Made by a program: the position numbers and the translations under genes. Positions 24,242-34,110 of a stretch of DNA of 52,525 nucleotides are shown here, piece by piece. This DNA comes from Ruminococcus sp. (GTDB lineage: Bacteria > Bacillota > Clostridia > Oscillospirales > Acutalibacteraceae), in contig JAFTIP010000003.1 of the NCBI GenBank assembly GCA_017456845.1, positions 1 through 52,525 on the forward strand. Reading direction: 5' to 3'. The notes beneath the pieces were generated by a model. The model did no database searches. It saw only the letters and a program-made list of their open reading frames with translations, and was not told where the DNA came from. Numbering within the stretch: the first letter of the stretch is position 1; every line of letters begins with the position of its first letter.

Positions 24242-25621
24242 ATGATACATTGCTATAAACTCGGCGGGCTCAACATAGTCCTTGATATTTACTCAGGCTC
24301 TGTTCACGTTGTGGACGAGGTTGCCTATGATATTATAAATATGTACGAGGAAAAATCTCAGGAAGAAATCCTTGAGCTTATCATGGGCAAATATCCCAAC
24401 AATCCCGAGGTTAACGAAGCTGAAATCAAAGACTGCTTTATGCAGATTGAAGCTTTAAAGGAAGCCGGCAAGCTCTTTACCCCCGACACATACGAGGGTA
24501 TGGCAGGCAAGCTTAAAGAGAAAAGCAAGGGCATCATCAAGGCACTTTGCCTTCATATTGCCCACACCTGCAACCTTAACTGCTCTTACTGCTTTGCTTC
24601 TCAGGGCAAATATCACGGCGAGCGTGCTATGATGAGCTTTGAGGTAGGAAAACGTGCTCTTGACTTCCTTATTGAAAACTCAGGCACAAGGCACAACCTT
24701 GAGGTTGACTTCTTCGGCGGTGAGCCTCTGATGAACTTTCAGGTTGTGAAAGACCTTGTAGCTTACGCAAGAAGTATTGAAAAAGAGAAGGGCAAAAACT
24801 TCCGCTTTACTCTCACCACCAACGGTGTTCTTGTTGACCAGGATGTTATTGACTTTGCAAACAAAGAGTGCAGTAACGTTGTTTTAAGCCTTGACGGCAG
24901 AAAAGAAGTTCACGACCGCTTCCGTGTTGACTATCAGGGTAACGGAAGCTGGGAAAAGATTGTTCCCAAATTTCAGGACTTCGTTTCACAGCGCGGGGGC
25001 AAAAACTATTATATGCGAGGCACCTTTACTCACGCCAACCCCGACTTTTTAAACGATATTAAAGAAATGCTCAGCTTAGGCTTTAAGGAGCTCAGCATGG
25101 AGCCCGTTGTGTGTGCTGAGGATGACCCCAGCCGCCTTACCGACGAAGACCTTGAGATTGTTATGAAACAGTACGAAGAACTTGCCGAGCTTATGCTTGA
25201 GCGTCACAGAAAGGGCGATCCCTTTACCTTCTATCATTATATGATTGACCTCAAGGCAGGCCCATGCATTTACAAGCGACTTTCAGGTTGCGGTTCAGGC
25301 ACCGAATATATGGCAGTTACCCCTTGGGGCGACCTTTACCCCTGCCACCAGTTTGTTGGCGAAGAAAAGTTCCGCTTAGGCTCTGTTTTTGAGGGTGTTA
25401 CCAATACAGAAATTCAGGATGATTTTGCATCCTGCAACGTATATGCTCACGAAGAATGCCGAGATTGCTGGGCAAAACTCTATTGCTCAGGCGGCTGTGC
25501 AGCCAATGCCTACCACTCCACAGGTTCTGTAAAGGGTATTTACGAAGACGGCTGCAAGCTTTTCAGAAAGCGTATGGAATGTGCAATTATGCTTGAAGCT
25601 GCCAAGGCTCTTGACGAATAA
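24242..25621 (+). CDS. scfB: SCIFF maturase, radical SAM/SPASM enzyme
   Basis: The 459-residue enzyme has an N-terminal peptide-binding part (about 1-95), then the radical SAM cluster motif C110-x3-C114-x2-C117 (HTCNLNCSYCFA), FFGGEPLMNF and TTNGVLVD. A C-terminal SPASM domain is rich in cysteine (GCGSGTEYMAVTPWGDLYPC, EECRDCWAKLYCSGGC), binding auxiliary [4Fe-4S] clusters. It matches the CteB-type maturases that install thioether crosslinks on the SCIFF precursor encoded just upstream. AGGAGATG precedes the ATG. Only one base separates its stop from the next gene. Confidence 0.95.
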   Translation: MIHCYKLGGLNIVLDIYSGSVHVVDEVAYDIINMYEEKSQEEILELIMGKYPNNPEVNEAEIKDCFMQIEALKEAGKLFTPDTYEGMAGKLKEKSKGIIKALCLHIAHTCNLNCSYCFASQGKYHGERAMMSFEVGKRALDFLIENSGTRHNLEVDFFGGEPLMNFQVVKDLVAYARSIEKEKGKNFRFTLTTNGVLVDQDVIDFANKECSNVVLSLDGRKEVHDRFRVDYQGNGSWEKIVPKFQDFVSQRGGKNYYMRGTFTHANPDFLNDIKEMLSLGFKELSMEPVVCAEDDPSRLTDEDLEIVMKQYEELAELMLERHRKGDPFTFYHYMIDLKAGPCIYKRLSGCGSGTEYMAVTPWGDLYPCHQFVGEEKFRLGSVFEGVTNTEIQDDFASCNVYAHEECRDCWAKLYCSGGCAANAYHSTGSVKGIYEDGCKLFRKRMECAIMLEAAKALDE

Positions 25622-25622
25622 T

Positions 25623-26963
25623 ATGAATACACCCATTTGTGATTTTGTGAAAAAATATGCCGAAACTATGCCTTCAAGGCTTCATATGCCCGGGCATAAG
25701 GGCAAAAGCTTTTTAGGCTTTGAGCACCTTGACATTACCGAGGTTGAGGGTGCCGATGTGCTTTATAACACACAGGGAATTATTAAAGAAAGTATGGAAA
25801 ACGCATCTTCCCTTTTCGGTACGGCAAAAACCCTTTACAGCACTGAGGGTTCTTCCCTTTCTATACGTGCAATGCTTTATTTAACAGCAATATATGCCAA
25901 AGAGCAGAACAGAAAGCCTGTAATTTTGGCAGGCAGAAATGCTCACAAAGCCTTTTTAAGCGGTATAGCTTTAAGCGGAGTTGAGGTTGAGTGGATTTAT
26001 CCTGAAGAGTCTGAGGGCCTTTTAAGTTTAAACATAACCCCCGAAAAACTTGGTGCGTGCCTTAAAAACCACAGCGAAAAGCCTGTGGCACTTTACATCA
26101 CAAGTCCCGATTATCTGGGCAACACCTCAGATATAAAGGCACTCTCAAAGGTATGCAAAGAGAATGATATGCTTTTGCTTGTGGACAATGCTCACGGGGC
26201 TTATCTTAATTTTCTCAAAGAAAACCACCACCCCATTGCTCTGGGTGCAGACATATGCTGTGACTCTGCTCACAAAACCCTGCCTGTTTTAACGGGCGGA
26301 GGGTACCTTCACATCAGCAATTCTGCACCTGAGATTTTTAAAACTCAGGCAGAAAATGCAATGGCGCTTTTTGCCTCCACAAGTCCCTCCTACCTTATTC
26401 TTCAGTCCCTTGATATGGCTAATAAATATATGGCGGAAAGTTACAGAGAAAGCCTTTTTGATTTTATGGAAAAGGCTGAAAATCTGAAGAAGACCTTAAC
26501 CGAAAACGGTTATTCTCTTTTTGGCAACGAGGATTTAAAAATCGCAATTAAGGCTAAAGAATACGGTTATTGGGGTTACGAGCTTGCTGAAATCTTAGGT
26601 AAAAACGGCATAGTTGCCGAATTTGCCGACCCTGACTTTCTTGTTCTTATGCTTACCCCTGAAAACACAGACTCTGACCTTGAAAAGCTCAGCGCTTCGC
26701 TTTTGTCGGTCAAAAAGCAGGAAGCAATCAAATCCCCCTGCCCTGTAATTAAACAGCTCAAAAAGGCTTTAAGCGTTAAAGAAGCACTTTTTAGCATTAA
26801 CACAGAGGTTGATGCTAAAGATGCCGAAGGTGAAATTCTGGCAAGCTACGCTATAAGCTGTCCCCCTGCAATCCCCATTGCAATTTGCGGTGAGGTAATT
26901 GATAAAAGTACAGTTAAAGCTTTTGAGTATTACGGCATAAAAAAAATACGCATTATAAAATAA
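25623..26963 (+). CDS. Orn/Lys/Arg decarboxylase family PLP enzyme (short form)
   Basis: The 446-residue fold-type I PLP enzyme has RLHMPGHKGK near the N-terminus, GSSLSIRAML, VDNAHGAY (D188 for the pyridine nitrogen) and the Schiff-base lysine K218 in DSAHKTLPVLTGGG. It lacks the N-terminal wing domain of the inducible E. coli enzymes, as do the Bacillus SpeA/YaaO-type proteins. It would decarboxylate arginine, lysine or ornithine to a polyamine precursor. The ATG at 25623 lies one base after the scfB stop and has no strong ribosome site of its own, so its translation is probably coupled. This placement behind the SCIFF maturase is common enough in Clostridia to be conserved order, but no functional link is known. 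Confidence 0.88.
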   Translation: MNTPICDFVKKYAETMPSRLHMPGHKGKSFLGFEHLDITEVEGADVLYNTQGIIKESMENASSLFGTAKTLYSTEGSSLSIRAMLYLTAIYAKEQNRKPVILAGRNAHKAFLSGIALSGVEVEWIYPEESEGLLSLNITPEKLGACLKNHSEKPVALYITSPDYLGNTSDIKALSKVCKENDMLLLVDNAHGAYLNFLKENHHPIALGADICCDSAHKTLPVLTGGGYLHISNSAPEIFKTQAENAMALFASTSPSYLILQSLDMANKYMAESYRESLFDFMEKAENLKKTLTENGYSLFGNEDLKIAIKAKEYGYWGYELAEILGKNGIVAEFADPDFLVLMLTPENTDSDLEKLSASLLSVKKQEAIKSPCPVIKQLKKALSVKEALFSINTEVDAKDAEGEILASYAISCPPAIPIAICGEVIDKSTVKAFEYYGIKKIRIIK

Positions 26964-26968
26964 GTCTC

Positions 26969-27000
26969 GGCTCTTCTGGTTATTCAGAAGAGCCTTTTAA
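26969..27000 (+). terminator. intrinsic terminator of the SCIFF-decarboxylase operon
   Basis: GGCTCTTCTG / CAGAAGAGCC with a 6-base loop, followed by TTTTAAAATTTTTG, just after the decarboxylase stop. Confidence 0.85.
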
Positions 27001-27077
27001 AATTTTTGTTTTTCTGTTGACAAGTTAGTGTAAAAAGGAATACTATAATTATATTGATTTAAAAGGAGGCGATTTGT

Positions 27078-28754
27078 ATGGTACAAGGTATGGCTGACAT
27101 TGCCATTGTAGGCTTAAGAATACTTTTAAGCTTTTACGCAGTGTTTATTGTTTACCACTCTTATGCATCCATGCGTCGCCACAAAAGGCCCGAAAAGCCC
27201 CTGCTTATGCTTTACAACCGCCGTTTTGATATTAAAATCCCAGTGCTTTTCTGGGAAAATTCCATTGGCAGAGGTAAGGGAAGCGACATTATTATTGAAG
27301 ATGGCACAGTTTCCCGAAGCCATTGCGTTCTGCTTCGCAGAAAAGCAGGTTGGTTTATAAACGACACAGGCTCAAAATCAGGAACAAAGGTAAACGGCAC
27401 CCGAGTTTTGGGCAGAACTCAGGTTTTTATTAATGACGTAATCACCATTGGGGGTACAAATCTTACACTTCTCAGGGGCGAGGAATACGACGAAGATATC
27501 CGCCCTTCCTGGTTTTTTTCTAAAACTTCACGCAAGCCCTCGGTTTCATCAGGGTTTCTGCTTATATTAGTTAATCTTTTTCACCTTTTTATGACAGCAG
27601 AAATCTGCATCACCACAAACTCTTTAAACACAAACGCACTTATAATTTTCGGTGCCGTCACAGCGTTTTCTTGGGTTTTATACGCTTTTTCCTATGGTGT
27701 TTTCCAACGTAAAAACTTCGAGTTGGAAACCTTAGCCCTATGGCTTACCGGCCTTGGCTCACTTTTGCTTGTAGAGCAAGAAATGTCTGACGCCGTTGTT
27801 CAGGTAGCATCAGCAATTGCAGGTGCCATACTTTATATGGCAATACTAATATTCATCAAAAACCCTGACAGAGTTATTAAATGGCGATGGACGATTATGA
27901 TAGCCGCCATAGGTTTTTTAGCAATCAACCTTATCTTCGGAACCATTGAGTACGGTGCCGCAAACCGAATTTACATCGGCGGCATTTCGGTTCAGCCCTC
28001 TGAAATTGTAAAGATTGCCTACATCTTCGTAGGTGCGGCGTCCCTTGATTACCTGCAAACACGCCGAAACTTTTTAGAGTTTATTATTTTTTCTGCAATG
28101 TGCGTTGGTGCATTGGCACTTATGGGCGACTTCGGCACTGCGTTAATCTTCTTTGCAACATTTATTGTAATTTCCATAACCCGTTCAGGCGACTACAAAA
28201 CCGTAATTCTTGCCCTTGTAGGTGCCGCATTTGCGGTGCTTCTGGTTTTAAACTTCAAGCCCTATATTGCCGAAAGATTCTCAATCTGGGGACACGCCCT
28301 TGACGACCCTTACGACCTTGGCTATCAACAGGCAGGCACCTTAACAAGCATTGCCTCAGGCGGACTTTTCGGCACAGGTGTGGGAAGCGGTAATTTACGC
28401 TACTACGGAGCCTCGGAAACCGACCTTGTTTTCGGCATAGTATCTGAGGAAATGGGACTTATTATTGCAATTACAATTGCAATAGCAATTTGCGGACTTG
28501 TTTTCTATACCCGTGCTATGACCACCAGAAGCCGAAGCACTTTTTACTCTATTTCCGCCTCATGTGCGGCTACTCTTCTTTTGGTACAAATGAGCCTTAA
28601 CATCTTCGGCTGTACCGATATTCTGCCCCTCACAGGCGTTACACTTCCCTTTGTAAGCGCAGGCGGTTCATCAATGCTTTCCTGCTGGGGACTTTTAGCC
28701 TTTATCAAGGCGGCAGATGAGAGAACCTACAACAAAAAGCAAATTCTACACTAA
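27078..28754 (+). CDS. FHA domain-FtsW/RodA fusion (SEDS peptidoglycan polymerase)
   Basis: The 558-residue protein starts with one membrane helix (about 8-30). A cytoplasmic forkhead-associated domain follows (about 60-135) with ENSIGRGKGSDIIIEDGTVSRSHC, GSKSGTKVNG and GGTNLTLL. From about 155 come ten or so membrane helices of the FtsW/RodA/SpoVE family, with GGISVQPSEIVKIAYI, MGDFGTALI, GYQQAGTLTSIASGGLFGTG and PLTGVTLPFVSAGGSS. The SEDS part polymerises glycan strands from lipid II together with a class B PBP, here encoded at 29303. The FHA part would bind phosphothreonine, tying wall synthesis to a Ser/Thr kinase. AAGGAGG precedes the ATG. TTGACA at 27017 and TATAAT at 27044 lie upstream, but the spacing is 21 bases, so that promoter is doubtful. 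Confidence 0.92.
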   Translation: MVQGMADIAIVGLRILLSFYAVFIVYHSYASMRRHKRPEKPLLMLYNRRFDIKIPVLFWENSIGRGKGSDIIIEDGTVSRSHCVLLRRKAGWFINDTGSKSGTKVNGTRVLGRTQVFINDVITIGGTNLTLLRGEEYDEDIRPSWFFSKTSRKPSVSSGFLLILVNLFHLFMTAEICITTNSLNTNALIIFGAVTAFSWVLYAFSYGVFQRKNFELETLALWLTGLGSLLLVEQEMSDAVVQVASAIAGAILYMAILIFIKNPDRVIKWRWTIMIAAIGFLAINLIFGTIEYGAANRIYIGGISVQPSEIVKIAYIFVGAASLDYLQTRRNFLEFIIFSAMCVGALALMGDFGTALIFFATFIVISITRSGDYKTVILALVGAAFAVLLVLNFKPYIAERFSIWGHALDDPYDLGYQQAGTLTSIASGGLFGTGVGSGNLRYYGASETDLVFGIVSEEMGLIIAITIAIAICGLVFYTRAMTTRSRSTFYSISASCAATLLLVQMSLNIFGCTDILPLTGVTLPFVSAGGSSMLSCWGLLAFIKAADERTYNKKQILH

Positions 28755-28785
28755 AATAATAAACTTGCTACAGGAGGTTTTTGCG

Positions 28786-29268
28786 ATGGATAAAAAGAAA
28801 CTCTTAACCATTTATGATAAGCTGTTTCAAAATAAAGTAAATAAATATTGGAAGCTTCATAAAAAAGCTATTAACTCACATGGAATACGTAATATTCTAT
28901 ATTCTTATAGAGCTAAGAATATTCAAAACAAATATAATTCTTCGTTCCCTATAAAGAAAAGCATAAATTATTTCAATACTCCTCATGGGTTCTCTGGTAT
29001 TTTTATTTCTACAGACAGCCAAATAGGAACAGACTGTACAATTTATCAGCACGTAGTAATAGGCTCTAATCGCGTTAAAGGTAGTAAAGGATATGGTGCA
29101 CCGATCATTGGACATAATGTTATGATAGGTGCAGGAGCAAAAATCATCGGTAATGTAAAAATCGGAAACAATGTGCGAATAGGTGCCAATTGTTGTGTTG
29201 CAACAGATATTCCTAATAACGCAACAGTAGTTATGGAAAAACCAAGAATTATTATAAGAACAGAATAA
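28786..29268 (+). CDS. serine O-acetyltransferase-like hexapeptide-repeat protein
   Basis: The 160-residue protein has an N-terminal helical part and a C-terminal left-handed beta-helix: GFSGIFISTDSQIGTDCTIY, HVVIGSN, PIIGHNVMIGAGAKIIGNVK and IGNNVRIGANCCVATDIPNN. This pattern matches CysE-like acetyltransferases, though shorter than full CysE, and sugar O-acetyltransferases share it. AGGAGG precedes the ATG at 28786; an upstream in-frame ATG lies inside the FtsW gene. It is clearly AT-rich compared with its neighbours and separates two genes that normally adjoin (FtsW/RodA and PBP), which suggests insertion. It may acetylate a cell-wall or capsule sugar rather than serine. Confidence 0.78.
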   Translation: MDKKKLLTIYDKLFQNKVNKYWKLHKKAINSHGIRNILYSYRAKNIQNKYNSSFPIKKSINYFNTPHGFSGIFISTDSQIGTDCTIYQHVVIGSNRVKGSKGYGAPIIGHNVMIGAGAKIIGNVKIGNNVRIGANCCVATDIPNNATVVMEKPRIIIRTE

Positions 29269-29302
29269 ACGTTTTTAATAGAATTATTCCAGAAGGTAAA
29301 TT

Positions 29303-30640
29303 ATGAAAAAAACTATGTCAAGAAGCGTAATATCTCTTATTCTTGCTGCAGTATTTTTACTGGGGCTTGGCTTCTTGTGCGTAAAATACGTTATTGACGC
29401 TGACCTTTGGGCGGCCCAAAGCTACAACCCATATATGGTATCAGGTCAAGGACTCAGCAATGCAGGCGACATTTTAGACCGCAACGGCGTGGTCCTTGCC
29501 ACAAGCATTGATGGAGAGCGTACTTACCACGAAGATGAAAGCACCCGAAAAGCTATGCTTCACACAGTAGGCGACGGCTCCTATAATATTGCTACGGCTG
29601 TAGAAACCGCTTATCGTGACAAAATCTCAGGCCACAGCAAAATTTTCGGCTATGGACTGCCCGAAAGCCTTAAAGGCAAAAACAACCTTTCCGTTACCTT
29701 GGATTCAGAAGTCTGCACCGAGGTTTACGAGGCATTCGAAGGCAGAAACGGTGCTTGCTTTGTTTATAACTACAAAACAGGTGAGGTACTGTGTATGGTA
29801 AGTGCTCCCACCTACGACCCAATGAATATCCCCGAAAACATAGAGGACGGCTCTTACCTTAACAACTGTATTTCCTCGACCTACACTCCCGGCTCGATAT
29901 TTAAGATTATTACTGCCGCTGCAGGCTTTGAGCATATAGATAATTACGAAGATAAAACCTTCACCTGTGAAAGTGAAAAGGAAATCGGAAACTCAAAAAT
30001 CACCTGTTTGGAAACTCACGGTACTCTTGACCTGAAAAATGCCTTTGCCTACTCCTGCAACATCGCTTTTGGCGACTCGGCACTTATTACAGGCAGAGAA
30101 AATATGCAGAAAACTGCCGATAAAATGGGCATTAATAAAAGCTTTCGCATTGGCGAAGTGTACACCGCTCAGGGCAATTTTGACGTAAGAAAAGCCGATG
30201 ATATTTCTCTTGCCTGGTCAGGCATTGGTCAATACACCGACACCGTTAATCCTGCCCAAATGGCAATTTTATGCGGAGCAATTGCTCAGGGCGGCGAAAC
30301 ACGCCTCCCCCACTATGTTAAGGGCGAAAACTCAGGAAAAAGCGGTAAGCTTATTAGCGAAGAAATTGCAAATAATTTACACGGCCTTATGCGTTACACA
30401 ATCTCAGACTATTACGGCGACAGTATGTTTGAGGGCTTAACCGTATGTGCCAAAACAGGCACCGCTGAGGTTGGCGAGGATAAACTTCCCAACGGCTGGA
30501 TGGTAGGATATTCCACAGACGAAGACGCTCCCCTTGCCTTTGCCGTTGTGGTTGAAGAAGGCGACTACGGCTTTTACAGTGCCGGCCCTATTGCAAGAAT
30601 TGCAATGCTGGAATCAGCAAAAACACTCAGAGGAGAATAA
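29303..30640 (+). CDS. penicillin-binding protein, class B-type transpeptidase (PbpA-like)
   Basis: The 445-residue protein has one N-terminal membrane helix (10-30), a short pedestal (GDILDRNGVVLATS), and a transpeptidase domain with all three motifs: S198-x-x-K201 (TPGSIFK), S251-x-N253 (YSCN) and K384-T-G (AKTGTAE). It crosslinks peptidoglycan outside the membrane and is a beta-lactam target. The short N-terminal part fits PbpA-type D,D-transpeptidases that partner a SEDS protein. The FHA-FtsW polymerase two genes upstream is the expected partner. AGAAGG precedes the ATG and the next gene starts two bases after its stop. Confidence 0.93.
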   Translation: MKKTMSRSVISLILAAVFLLGLGFLCVKYVIDADLWAAQSYNPYMVSGQGLSNAGDILDRNGVVLATSIDGERTYHEDESTRKAMLHTVGDGSYNIATAVETAYRDKISGHSKIFGYGLPESLKGKNNLSVTLDSEVCTEVYEAFEGRNGACFVYNYKTGEVLCMVSAPTYDPMNIPENIEDGSYLNNCISSTYTPGSIFKIITAAAGFEHIDNYEDKTFTCESEKEIGNSKITCLETHGTLDLKNAFAYSCNIAFGDSALITGRENMQKTADKMGINKSFRIGEVYTAQGNFDVRKADDISLAWSGIGQYTDTVNPAQMAILCGAIAQGGETRLPHYVKGENSGKSGKLISEEIANNLHGLMRYTISDYYGDSMFEGLTVCAKTGTAEVGEDKLPNGWMVGYSTDEDAPLAFAVVVEEGDYGFYSAGPIARIAMLESAKTLRGE

Positions 30641-30642
30641 TT

Positions 30643-30858
30643 ATGAAAAAAATCACACTTTACAAAATCTTTTACATTGCCGCAATTATGCTTACCGCGG
30701 CTTTTTGCGTGCTTGTAGCGGTAGACTCCTACAGATACACCGCTTCTCTTAACTCCGCACCCTTTTACGTATTCGTGCTTGCAAGGGCATTGGTGTTCTT
30801 AACCCCTGCACTCATCGCCTTTATCGTAGGCAAAATATTACATAAAAAGTCTAAATAA
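30643..30858 (+). CDS. small two-helix membrane protein
   Basis: The 71-residue ORF is mainly two hydrophobic helices (about 8-28 and 40-64) ending in HKKSK. It starts two bases after the PBP stop, with AGAGGAG overlapping the end of that gene, so it is the last cistron of the wall operon. I do not recognise a family. A role as accessory protein of the SEDS-PBP pair is suggested only by position. Confidence 0.65.
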   Translation: MKKITLYKIFYIAAIMLTAAFCVLVAVDSYRYTASLNSAPFYVFVLARALVFLTPALIAFIVGKILHKKSK

Positions 30859-30880
30859 CATTTACAGAATGTATTTATTC

Positions 30881-30950
30881 CTGTAGAGGCGATTATAAAT
30901 CGCCCGCCAAAACCAACCATAAAACTTTTCGGGCGGATATTATCCGCCCA
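30881..30950. repeat. GTAGGGGCG-type hairpin repeat, copy A
   Basis: Contains GTAGAGGCGATTATAAATCGCCCG and GGGCGGATATTATCCGCCC, two GC-rich hairpins separated by AT-rich sequence. The right hairpin is followed by ATTCTTTTTG and may end the upstream operon. Confidence 0.75.
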
Positions 30951-30994
30951 TTCTTTTTGTACACAGATTCTTTACAGCTTATTTGATATTTCTC

Positions 30995-31023
30995 TTTATT
31001 TTTCAATTAATATGTGATATACT
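30995..31023 (+). promoter_or_regulatory. probable extended -10 promoter of secA
   Basis: TG-A-TATACT (-10 at 31018-31023) has an extended -10 element but a weak -35 (TTTATT, 30995-31000). ATTAATATGTGAT occurs at 31006 and again at 31045; this 13-base direct repeat is unexplained. Confidence 0.4.
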
Positions 31024-31095
31024 GAATTAAATATATTAAAATGGATTAATATGTGATTTTCCCAAATAAGGTTTATTATAGAAAGGAAGAGTTAT

Positions 31096-33960
31096 ATGGG
31101 ACTTTTAAAAACCCTCTTCGGCGATTACAGCAAAAAGGAAATCAAAAGAATTAAACCTCTTTGCGACAAGGTTCTGGCTTTAGAGCCTACTTATGAAAAA
31201 ATGACAGACGCCGAACTTAAAAATCAGACTGTACTTTTTAGAGAAAGACTTGAAAAAGGCGAAACTCTGGATAGTTTGCTCCCCGAGGCTTTTGCGGTTT
31301 GCCGTGAGGCATCTTGGCGTGTTTTAGGCATGAAGCACTTCCCCGTTCAGATTATCGGCGGTATTATTCTTCATCAGGGCAGAATTGCCGAAATGCGTAC
31401 AGGTGAAGGTAAAACCCTTGTGGCTACCTTACCTGCATACTTAAACGGCTTAACAGGCAAGGGCGTTCACATTGTTACAGTTAACGACTACCTTGCAAAG
31501 CGTGACTCCGAGTGGATGGGCAAGCTTTACCGCTTCTTAGGCTTAACAGTTGGTCTTATCATTCACGATATGCCAAACGATATGCGTAAAAAGCAGTACG
31601 AGGCTGACATTACATACGGCACAAACAACGAGCTCGGCTTTGACTACCTCAGAGACAACATGGTGGTTTACAAAGAGCAGAGGGTTCAGCGTAAGCATAT
31701 TTTTGCAATTGTTGACGAGGTTGACTCCATCCTTATTGACGAAGCACGTACCCCCCTTATTATTTCAGGCAAGGGCGACAAATCCACAGACCTTTATCAG
31801 AAGGCAGACTCCTTCGCAAAACGTCTTAAAAAGCACGTTTTCACCGAGGTTGACAATAAGGAAAATATGGAAGACTTCTTTGCTGAAAACGATATCGACT
31901 ACATAGTAGACGAAAAAGCAAAGACCTGTACCTTAACTCAGGTTGGCGTTAAAAAGGCAGAAAGCTACTTTGGCCTTGAGAACCTTACCGACCCCGAAAA
32001 CTTAACTTTACAGCACCACATCAATCAGGCAATCCGTGCCCACGGCATTATGCACCTTGACATAGACTACGTTAACAAAGACGGCGAAATCGTTATTGTT
32101 GACGAGTTCACAGGCCGTCTTATGTACGGCAGACGTTATAACGAAGGCTTGCATCAGGCAATCGAAGCCAAAGAGGGCGTAAAAATTCAGAACGAAAGCA
32201 AAACTCTTGCTACAATCACATTCCAGAACTACTTCCGTCTTTACGAGAAACTTTCGGGTATGACAGGTACCGCCATGACCGAAGAGCAGGAATTCAAAGA
32301 GATTTACGAGCTTGACGTTGTTGAAATCCCCACCAACAAACCCCTTGCAAGAATTGACGAAAACGATTCTATTTACCTTAACGAGCAAGCTAAATTCAAC
32401 GCAGTTATCGAAACTATCATTGAGTGCCACGAAAAGGGCCAGCCTGTGCTTGTAGGTACAATTTCTATCGAAAAATCCGAGCTTCTTAGTAAGCTTCTTA
32501 AAAAGCGTGGCGTTGAGCACAATGTTCTTAACGCAAAGCACCACGAAAAGGAAGCCGAGATTGTTGCTCAGGCAGGTAAGTTCGGAGCAGTTACCATTGC
32601 TACCAATATGGCAGGCCGTGGTACCGACATTATGCTTGGCGGTAACGCAGAGTTTATGGCAAAGAACAAAATGCGTAAAATGGGCTTTACCGACGAGATG
32701 CTCGCTGAAGCTACAGGCTTTGGCGATACTGACGACGAAGAGATTTTAGAGGCAAGAAAGACCTTCTCCGAGCTTAACGCTCAGTTTAAGGAAGAAATAA
32801 AGGACGAAGCCGAAAAAGTTCGTAATGCAGGCGGTCTTTACATTATCGGCACAGAGCGTCACGAATCACGCCGAATTGATAACCAGCTCAGAGGCCGTGC
32901 AGGCCGTCAGGGCGACCCCGGCAAAAGCCGTTTCTTCCTTTCTACCGAAGATGACCTTATGCGTATTTTCGGCGGCGACAAAATGAAGATGATGATGACC
33001 CGCCTTAACGTTGACGAAAATATGCCTATCGAAAACAAGATGATTTCAAACATCATCGAAAGCTCACAGCAGAAGGTTGAACAGCGTAACTTCGGAATCC
33101 GTAAGAATGTTCTTCAGTACGACGACGTTATGAACCGCCAGCGTGAGATTATCTACGGTCAGCGTAATCAGGTGCTTGAGGGCGAGGACATCCACGACAC
33201 AATTATGAAAATGGTTGAGCAGACCGTTACCGATATAGTAGAAACTTACCTTGTAGGCGAGCCTAAGGACTGGAATGTTGTAGGTCTTAAGGAATACTAC
33301 AACGGCTGGCTTATTACCGAGGATGCAACACCCGAATTTTTCGGCGGTGACGTTAAGTCTATGAGAAAATCAGAGGTAACCGACCTTCTCTTAAACCGTG
33401 CAAAAGAGCTTTACAAAGAGAACGAAGAAATCGTTGCAGAGGAAACCATGCGTGAAATGGAGCGTGTTTACCTACTCAAATCTGTTGACACCTACTGGAT
33501 GGACCACATCGACAACATGGAAGAGCTTAAGCAGGGTATCCGTATGCGTGCCTATGCTCAGAAAGACCCTGTTGTTGAATTCAGGCTTGAAGGCTTTGAT
33601 ATGTTCGACCAGATGATTGAGTCTATCCGTCAGGATACAGTCAAGCTTATGATTATCGCACCCAAAAAGGTACGCGAAATCCAGAAAAAGCAGGAAGAAA
33701 TGGAGCGTCTCCGTGCTGAAGCCGCAAAGGCAGCAGCTGCCGCACATCAGGTAAACCTTAACAAAGAGGACGCACCCAAGGTAAACCCCGTAACCTTTGC
33801 CATAAAGCGTGAGCAGGTTGCAAAGCCCACAGAGTTTGCAGGCGACGGCACACTTTCTACCAACCGCACAGTAGTTAAGGGCAAAAAGGTTGGCAGAAAC
33901 GACCCCTGCCCCTGCGGTTCAGGTAAGAAGTACAAGAAGTGCTGCGGACAGGAAAGCTAA
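31096..33960 (+). CDS. secA: preprotein translocase ATPase SecA
   Basis: The 954-residue motor drives protein export through SecYEG. It has the first nucleotide site [40 protein letters not shown], the preprotein-crosslinking region, the second helicase fold with [14 protein letters not shown] and [10 protein letters not shown], and a C-terminal SEC-C zinc finger ([18 protein letters not shown]) that contacts SecB or ribosomes. An extra acidic stretch near [16 protein letters not shown] is usual in Clostridia. GAAAGGAAGAG precedes the ATG. Monocistronic, ending at the terminator at 34067. Confidence 0.98.
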   Translation: MGLLKTLFGDYSKKEIKRIKPLCDKVLALEPTYEKMTDAELKNQTVLFRERLEKGETLDSLLPEAFAVCREASWRVLGMKHFPVQIIGGIILHQGRIAEMRTGEGKTLVATLPAYLNGLTGKGVHIVTVNDYLAKRDSEWMGKLYRFLGLTVGLIIHDMPNDMRKKQYEADITYGTNNELGFDYLRDNMVVYKEQRVQRKHIFAIVDEVDSILIDEARTPLIISGKGDKSTDLYQKADSFAKRLKKHVFTEVDNKENMEDFFAENDIDYIVDEKAKTCTLTQVGVKKAESYFGLENLTDPENLTLQHHINQAIRAHGIMHLDIDYVNKDGEIVIVDEFTGRLMYGRRYNEGLHQAIEAKEGVKIQNESKTLATITFQNYFRLYEKLSGMTGTAMTEEQEFKEIYELDVVEIPTNKPLARIDENDSIYLNEQAKFNAVIETIIECHEKGQPVLVGTISIEKSELLSKLLKKRGVEHNVLNAKHHEKEAEIVAQAGKFGAVTIATNMAGRGTDIMLGGNAEFMAKNKMRKMGFTDEMLAEATGFGDTDDEEILEARKTFSELNAQFKEEIKDEAEKVRNAGGLYIIGTERHESRRIDNQLRGRAGRQGDPGKSRFFLSTEDDLMRIFGGDKMKMMMTRLNVDENMPIENKMISNIIESSQQKVEQRNFGIRKNVLQYDDVMNRQREIIYGQRNQVLEGEDIHDTIMKMVEQTVTDIVETYLVGEPKDWNVVGLKEYYNGWLITEDATPEFFGGDVKSMRKSEVTDLLLNRAKELYKENEEIVAEETMREMERVYLLKSVDTYWMDHIDNMEELKQGIRMRAYAQKDPVVEFRLEGFDMFDQMIESIRQDTVKLMIIAPKKVREIQKKQEEMERLRAEAAKAAAAAHQVNLNKEDAPKVNPVTFAIKREQVAKPTEFAGDGTLSTNRTVVKGKKVGRNDPCPCGSGKKYKKCCGQES

Positions 33961-33975
33961 ATAAGGCTTAATATT

Positions 33976-34077
33976 ATTCCGTAGGAGCGATTTATTTAAC
34001 ATCAATTTAGCAGGCGGATAATATCCGCCCCTACAATCTTTATCTCAAACATCATTTATAAAACCACCGAGGACTGA
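33976..34077. repeat. direct repeat B flanking the XRE unit (contains a shortened GTAGGGGCG hairpin repeat)
   Basis: The sequence from ATTCCGTAGG to GAGGACTGA recurs at 34878-34998 with few changes. The left copy lacks about 19 bases (the GGCGATTATCAATCGCCCG hairpin). The hairpin repeat itself spans 33979-34034. Together the two copies bracket the XRE/membrane protein pair. Confidence 0.8.
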
Positions 34078-34110
34078 ACACCAAAAAATGCTCAGTCCTC
34101 GGTTTTGTTT
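34067..34110 (+). terminator. intrinsic terminator of secA, overlapping the 3' end of the XRE gene
   Basis: CCGAGGACTGA pairs perfectly with TCAGTCCTCGG around a 14-base loop and is followed by TTTTGTTT. The right arm also encodes the last codons and stop of the minus-strand XRE gene. Confidence 0.85.

Noticed and set aside
27017-27049. Promoter of the FHA-FtsW gene (TTGACA...TATAAT)
   Set aside because: The spacer is 21 bases, too long for a normal sigma-A promoter; the real start may use another -35.
32008-32544. 178-codon antisense ORF within secA
   Set aside because: It lies wholly inside a conserved coding region and shows no recognisable protein features; long antisense frames are common in this codon usage. 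The same applies to 13430-13918, 49130-49759 and 5386-5823.
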